This document shows, one piece after another, positions 32,299-32,369 of a stretch of 32,369 nt of DNA. Location: NCBI GenBank assembly GCA_900543035.1, contig UQPV01000033.1:1-32369 (forward strand), written 5' to 3'. The translations under genes and the position numbers were made by a program. This DNA is from an uncultured Solobacterium sp. Its GTDB lineage: Bacteria; Bacillota_I; Bacilli_A; Erysipelotrichales; Erysipelotrichaceae. The notes beneath the pieces were generated by a model that saw only the letters and a list, made by a program, of their open reading frames with translations, was not told the origin of the DNA and did not search any database. Positions within the stretch are counted from its first letter, which is position 1; the number at the start of each line of letters is the position of its first letter.

Positions 32299-32341
32299 GG
32301 TATATTGTAAAAGACTCATCTAGCGGTCACTACAATATACC
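32299..32341 (-). promoter_or_regulatory. Perfect 11-bp inverted repeat in the rnc leader
   Basis: GGTATATTGTA (32331-32341 read on the minus strand) and TACAATATACC (32299-32309), 21-base loop. The 3' arm runs into the ribosome binding site AGGAG. If transcription starts upstream (TTATAA is present near 32360), the leader folds into a hairpin RNase III could cut, as known for rnc autoregulation in enteric bacteria. Alternatively the TACAAT in the arm is itself a -10 and the repeat is an operator. Confidence 0.5.
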
Positions 32342-32369
32342 TTTTCCTTTCTATCAACCTCTTATAACC

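Overview
The window looks like a Gram-positive, low-GC-phylum (Firmicutes/Bacillota) chromosome with rather GC-rich coding DNA. Supporting genes are a PolC-type replicative polymerase, an ABC-F ATPase, an L-LDH and L-lactate permease, a YitT-family membrane protein, a Hanks-type kinase and a DacF-type carboxypeptidase. From the gene set and codon use I would guess an Erysipelotrichia-like gut anaerobe; this is an inference, not a proven assignment. The first ~2.37 kb is clearly AT-richer with different codon use, and it reads like DNA of another origin (Lachnospiraceae-like): recent transfer or an assembly join.

Layout. 1-2,370 (AT-rich): tail of an unknown gene, an AEC-family permease, a strong bidirectional terminator and a divergent-reading CapA-like protein without a signal peptide. 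2,373-5,137 (-): operon DUF969 / DUF979 / pyroglutamyl peptidase / GyrI-like effector-binding protein. 5,138-5,596: palindrome-rich intergenic region. 5,597-8,159 (+): membrane-anchored HtrA protease and L-lactate dehydrogenase. 8,206-9,910: YitT protein (-) and uracil-DNA glycosylase (+). 9,951-13,652 (-): ABC-F ATPase, RsmF-type rRNA methyltransferase and a DUF1836 regulator. 13,722-15,188: small 80-aa protein (-) divergent from a LexA/S24-type repressor (+), then a GNAT acetyltransferase (-). 15,251-17,782: nagA (-) divergent from a diiron flavoprotein (+). 17,887-22,834 (-): apparent operon of transmembrane Ser/Thr kinase, Ig-repeat surface protein and GH13 alpha-glucan hydrolase. 22,932-29,023 (-): lactate permease and PolC. 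29,160-32,286 (-): rnc, D,D-carboxypeptidase and a MalY-type C-S lyase packed head to tail.

How genes may work together. Lactate production (ldh) and lactate transport (lctP) are both present but unlinked; lctP carries a palindrome between its promoter elements, and nagA has a near-consensus cre site, so catabolite control is plausible. The LexA-like repressor and the divergent 80-aa gene share an intergenic region with a direct repeat and facing promoters, suggesting a small damage-response module. The kinase, Ig-repeat protein and amylase operon is the best candidate for an undescribed system. RNase III is preceded by a long perfect inverted repeat abutting its ribosome binding site, a plausible self-regulatory hairpin. 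No tRNA, rRNA, CRISPR array, IS element or known riboswitch was seen.
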